NCBI GenBank assembly: GCA_034387635.1
Contig: JAOANU010000009.1
Coordinates: 434,001-498,000 of the forward strand
Length of the DNA stretch: 64,000 nucleotides
Direction: 5' to 3'
From: Rhodosporidiobolus odoratus
Taxonomy: Eukaryota; Basidiomycota; Microbotryomycetes; Sporidiobolales; Sporidiobolaceae
Positions 60,581-64,000 of this stretch are shown piece after piece. Made by a program: the position numbers and the translations under genes. How positions within the stretch are numbered: position 1 is the stretch's first letter; each line of letters opens with the position of its first letter. The notes below the pieces were generated by a model. It saw only the letters and a program-made list of their open reading frames with translations, ran no database searches and had not been told where the DNA came from.

Positions 60581-62219
60581 TGAAGATCCACGGACTCGTG
60601 GAGGACGATTCCGTCGAAACGGAGTCGCACAACCTCCTCGAAGTCTACCAAGCGGCCTGCAAGATCACCCTCGCCGCGCACCAGACAGGGCGGTATCCAA
60701 CGCGGACATCGGTCGTCTTTTGCGGTACCTTTGCCGTTGCGTTGTGGGTGAAGAAGTACTTGGAAGCGGCGGGCAGGCAACATCGCTTTCACCGGCCGGA
60801 ACGCGCGGCCAACGCAGTCGACGCGTGGCGGCCTGTCTTTGACATTCCACGGTGCGCCTCACACTCTTGCATCTCTGAGAGCCGATGCTCACCGGGTCTT
60901 GCCGCCCGCCAGCTTGGAATGCTTCGTTAGGCCGGTCGGATACGAGGTTGGTGTCGATGTATGGAGCGTGATGCAGCAGAGACTGCCCGACAACCTTGTC
61001 AGCGTGCTCGCACTCTTCTCCTCTGTTTCTCCGGCTGACGTTCGCCCAGGAAGGGTCTATCTTTAGTTCTCAGGCAGTACAGCTGGTCCGCTCAGCACGG
61101 CCGTGACCGTTCCTGCGGACGAGAAGTTCCAGTAGGTTGACTCTTTCTATCGCACGGGGACCGACAAAAGCTGAAACGCTTCGTCTAGACCAGGACAGGC
61201 GTACGGGAACCACCGACGCCACCTCGGCCGGCTGATCAAGATTCCTACGACAATCGAGTTCGCAGACTCAAGTCTCGGCAGGCTCCTCATCGATACTTCC
61301 CCCGATACCATCTACCAAGTGACAAATATCCACTGCTGGGGTAGATTCCCCGAAATCTGCATCACCAAGCCACCAGTCGAGCTCCTCCATTCGCTTCTCC
61401 AGTACACCGAACGCGAGTCCGACTTGCGACCATTTTACAACGTCAAGATTCTCCTAATGAAGGACTTTGATGTTCCTTCGGACCCGCAGTCTGCAATGAG
61501 TTCGAGCATGCATAAGCATGCCATATGGCCAAATCTCCATGGGTTGATCTACTTCATCAAGCCTTTCGTTGTGGCAGATCTGCTGCAGAAAGTCAAGAAC
61601 ATCGACGACAGCCACTTGACAAGGCTCTGGGAATACGAGAAGTCGTACCACTCGCGTCCTGGCGTAGGTGACGGCATGTATCACTACGAGTGGTCGACGA
61701 TCCTCGCTTATCTGACGAGAATACTGGAGGTATGTGATACATTCCTACTGTGTCCTGCTCTCAAGCCACGACGTCCCATCTCTCTTGCCCCCTCGTCTTT
61801 GTGCAGCACCTTCTGCAACTTCCTTTTTTGCTCATGGCCTTAGCGTGGATGAGGTGCCGACTGCAGCTGGCTAACCTGCCTGCTGAATGTACAGTTCATG
61901 CACGACCAGCTCAAACACTACTACGGTCGTTCACAAGCGCCAACGGTACCACCACCGGTATGTTGCTGGTCTCTCCGGATCTGTTGGTTGTACAGGCCAT
62001 TCACGCTTTTCGCATTCTCAGCATCCGTATCAAGTCATGAACCAGCCCATTCCTCAGCACCTCGGCAATCACGACCACGAGGACGAGTCAACTCAGCAGC
62101 ACCAAGGGGAGCGAGAGACGTCTCCGTTCACCTTTGAGAAGTTCTTAAAGTTTGACTCTCTTGGGCAAAGAAAAGTGAGGAGGCGGAGGAGGGAGTGGGA
62201 TAATCTGAGTGACGTATAA
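60580..62219 (+). CDS. Unrecognised multi-exon gene
   Basis: No family recognised. The frame from ATG 60580 reads MKIHGLVEDDSVETESHNLL, EVYQAACKITLAAHQTGRYP, then AVALWVKKYLEAAGRQHRFH, ending FDIPR before a GTGCGC donor. Likely following exons: RPVGYEVGVDVWSVMQQRLP, STAGPLSTAVTVPADEKFQ, PGQAYGNHRRHLGRLIKIPT (after the donor GTAGGT at about 61133), and a long one with VTNIHCWGRFPEICITKPPV, ELLHSLLQYTERESDLRPFY and LTRLWEYEKSYHSRPGVGDG up to GTATGT at about 61730. Then FMHDQLKHYYGRSQAPTVPP and a last exon HPYQVMNQPIPQHLGNHDHE, ending in a basic RRRRREWDNLSDV at 62219. Splicing around 61030-61080 is not settled. The composition is less Ser/Pro-rich than its neighbours. The structured middle suggests a folded domain. 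The basic tail may be a nuclear signal. Confidence 0.5.
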
Positions 62220-62755
62220 GGGGAATGGTGAAAATGGCTCGTATGTAGCCTCAGCCCCAGGGGACTGCGACGGTATGCTGGCATGTTAAGGCTTTTCATC
62301 CGGTATGCCACCAATTTGAGAAGGTCAATCGAAGTCGACGGTACCACATCAGAGATCGCAGCACACCGTCTCCTTGCATTTGCTGGTACATGCAGTCTTG
62401 CAGTGCTACTCACGGTAGTCCGTGGTGGCGGACATGGCAAAGTCTATTCTGCACACTCGAGCTGATATGTCGCATGCAGCTCACTCGTTCCCGATGTACT
62501 TACCCCGTTGCGTGCCTGACTGTGGCATTCGACGAGCTCCATTTGGCGAGCTCCAGAGCCCACAGTCCTTCGGGACCTAAAGAGATCGGGCAGACCAAGC
62601 AAGGCGAGAGTAGCAGTTTCCACCAGCGTTTTGAGGTATCAAGCTGATATGTCGAGCCGACAGACTGTAGTGTATCACTTTAGACGCTCAATACAGGCCA
62701 TGTGCGGTACATGCAAGTAAGCGCGCCCAAACTTACCTCTACCTGTCTCGGACAC
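62220..62755. other. Convergent 3' flanks
   Basis: 536 bp between two convergent stops, the orphan gene and snurportin. No gene, repeat or RNA recognised. Confidence 0.35.
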
Positions 62756-64000
62756 TCAAGCCCCATCCATCTGCACCTCCTTCCCCCTCAGCGCAATCGC
62801 CGCTTCCCCACCCCTACTCTCCCACTCCTCGATCAAATGCCTGAGCCTCTCAACCCCTTCCGCCTCCTTCATACCCTCTTCCGTCACTCGTAGCGGAACC
62901 CAGCCTACAAGTGGGGTTGAACCGCTCTCATAATGTGCTGAACCGAGGTAGAGGAGAAGTCCTTCGGGTTGGAAGGGGATTTGGACGGTTTGAGGTGAGA
63001 AAGATGGGGAGGTAGAATCGGAGGAGGAAGGTGCGGGGATGAGAACTTGACAGGGCATCGCGGCCGGCTCGGCGAGGGAGTTGAGCAGAGGGAGGAGCGT
63101 CAGAGGCATGAGGGGTGGTGCCTTCGAAGGTACGGGCAGCACCAGTGTCGAGTTCAAAGCTGAGCGGTTCGAAGAGTTCCCGCCCGAAGGCTGATACAGC
63201 TGTGTAGGAAGTTCGGAAAGCTTCGACGAGAGGAAGAAAGCGCTGTGTCAAGGGAGGAAAAGGTCAGACAGGGCTGCGATGCGGGGACACCGAGCGTATA
63301 CTCACCGCATCTCAGCCTCGCAGTCACCGAGGAACTGTCCTTTCCACTTCATCAAATCCAGTACCCAGAGCACTGATTGCGAAGAGTCCTGCAAGCGGGC
63401 GGGCTCGTCAGCGCGTGATCAGCGCAGGGAAATGAGCGGGAGCTCACCCACACAGCGTCTAGCAAGCAATCAGAGGGAAGAGCAGTCTTCAGCCGAGCTA
63501 GGGTGCGGCTAAGTGCGAGCAAGTCAGCTGGACGACACTGGCTTCAGGGCAAGACCCAGCAATCGGACGCACCCGGCAACGCGGCTGTATAGTATAGTGT
63601 TGCCGTATACTATGAGCCAGACGGTCTCAGTATGTGTCAGACGAGCAGAGTCACACCCTTCAAGGCTCAAGAAAGGCTCACCTCCTTCGGTACTCGTTGC
63701 AACCAAGCACCTCTTCCCATGCGGACACACGACCGCTCTCCACTCAGTCTCGAGCCCTTCCGGCAAGGAATGGCGTAGATCGAGCGTCTCAGGCCAAGTG
63801 AGCAGATTCTTTGCCCATGAAACGTACTTTCGCTTGTGGGCTTTTCTTTTGGCCTTGGAAATGACAGGCGAGGTTTGAGCAGTCTGGCTCGGCAGCGATG
63901 GGTGCTGCTCTGCGTTTTGCTCCGAGTCGGAGTTGTCGGAACCGGCAAGAGACAGGTCCTCCATGAAGTCGAGTTCGCGGAATGAAGAGCGTGCGGCTTC
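62756..64000 (-). CDS. Snurportin-1 (m3G-cap snRNP import adaptor), 5' end beyond the window
   Basis: Adaptor that binds the trimethylguanosine cap of spliceosomal snRNPs and hands them to importin beta. On the minus strand: KAKRKAHKRKYVSWAKNLLT, WRAVVCPHGKRCLVATSTEG (the W-x-V-V-C-P-x-G-K-R block of the cap-binding domain), then after introns TLARLKTALPSDCLLDAVW, DSSQSVLWVLDLMKWKGQFL, GDCEAEMRAFFLSSKLSELP, and finally EGLLLYLGSAHYESGSTPLV followed by GWVPL, which matches the snurportin lipocalin-like end (GLLFYH...Y-x-x-G-x-T-P-L-V-G-W). It ends at 62756. The frame stays open upstream of MEDLSLAGSDNSDSEQ to base 64000, so the importin-beta-binding N-terminus is probably outside. At least three introns, near 63680, 63440 and 63300. 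Confidence 0.85.

Overview
The window is nuclear DNA of a GC-rich, intron-dense basidiomycete fungus. Almost every gene is cut by short introns (about 60-90 nt, GTRNGT...YAG). The gene set (glycogen synthase, fungal alpha-aminoadipate reductase, Zn2Cys6 and bHLH regulators, MFS sugar transporter, snurportin) and the very Ser/Pro-rich proteins fit a red yeast of the Pucciniomycotina (Microbotryomycetes, Rhodotorula/Sporobolomyces-like). That placement is inference from style, not a search.

Layout. 1-4.8 kb: the 5' part of the translation release factor eRF3 (-), an F-box protein (+), and a displaced copy of the 3' end of the glycogen synthase gene. 4.8-12.7 kb: MFS hexose transporter (-), Qc-SNARE of the syntaxin-8 type (+), a single-exon F-box/leucine-rich-repeat protein (-) and the E2 enzyme Ubc13 (+). 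13-25.5 kb: a large polytopic membrane protein of unknown function (-), a Ser/Pro-rich unknown (+), a Rossmann-fold oxidoreductase-like protein (+) and a bHLH-zipper regulator (-). 25.9-31.5 kb: two divergently transcribed peptidases, aminopeptidase P (-) and a secreted M28 metallopeptidase (+). 31.9-36.1 kb: the complete glycogen synthase gene (+), which needs two 5-nt micro-exons. 37.8-43.7 kb: an Ino4/Mlx-like bHLH protein, histone H3 and TFIIF beta, all on (-). 44.1-60.1 kb: a Zn2Cys6 transcription factor (+), LYS2 (-), the tRNA m5C methyltransferase Trm4/NSUN2 (+) and an oxysterol-binding protein (+). 60.6-64 kb: an unrecognised multi-exon gene (+) and the 3' part of snurportin-1 (-), cut by the window end.

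Most genes are unrelated housekeeping neighbours, with no metabolic cluster. The most unusual structure is the glycogen synthase 3' end. An intron-containing copy lies 32 kb upstream in direct orientation. It has a 563-bp core at about 95.6% identity inside much more diverged flanks, it begins exactly at a predicted splice acceptor of the F-box gene, and it seems to supply that gene's last exons in a different reading frame. A third, badly decayed piece lies 1.2 kb downstream of the real gene. Other points of note are the glycogen synthase micro-exons, a histone H3-tail look-alike at the N-terminus of Trm4, a possible mitochondrial leader on aminopeptidase P, a GC-AG intron in the SNARE gene, and a 28-bp tandem duplication whose last base forms the start codon of the orphan gene at 60580.
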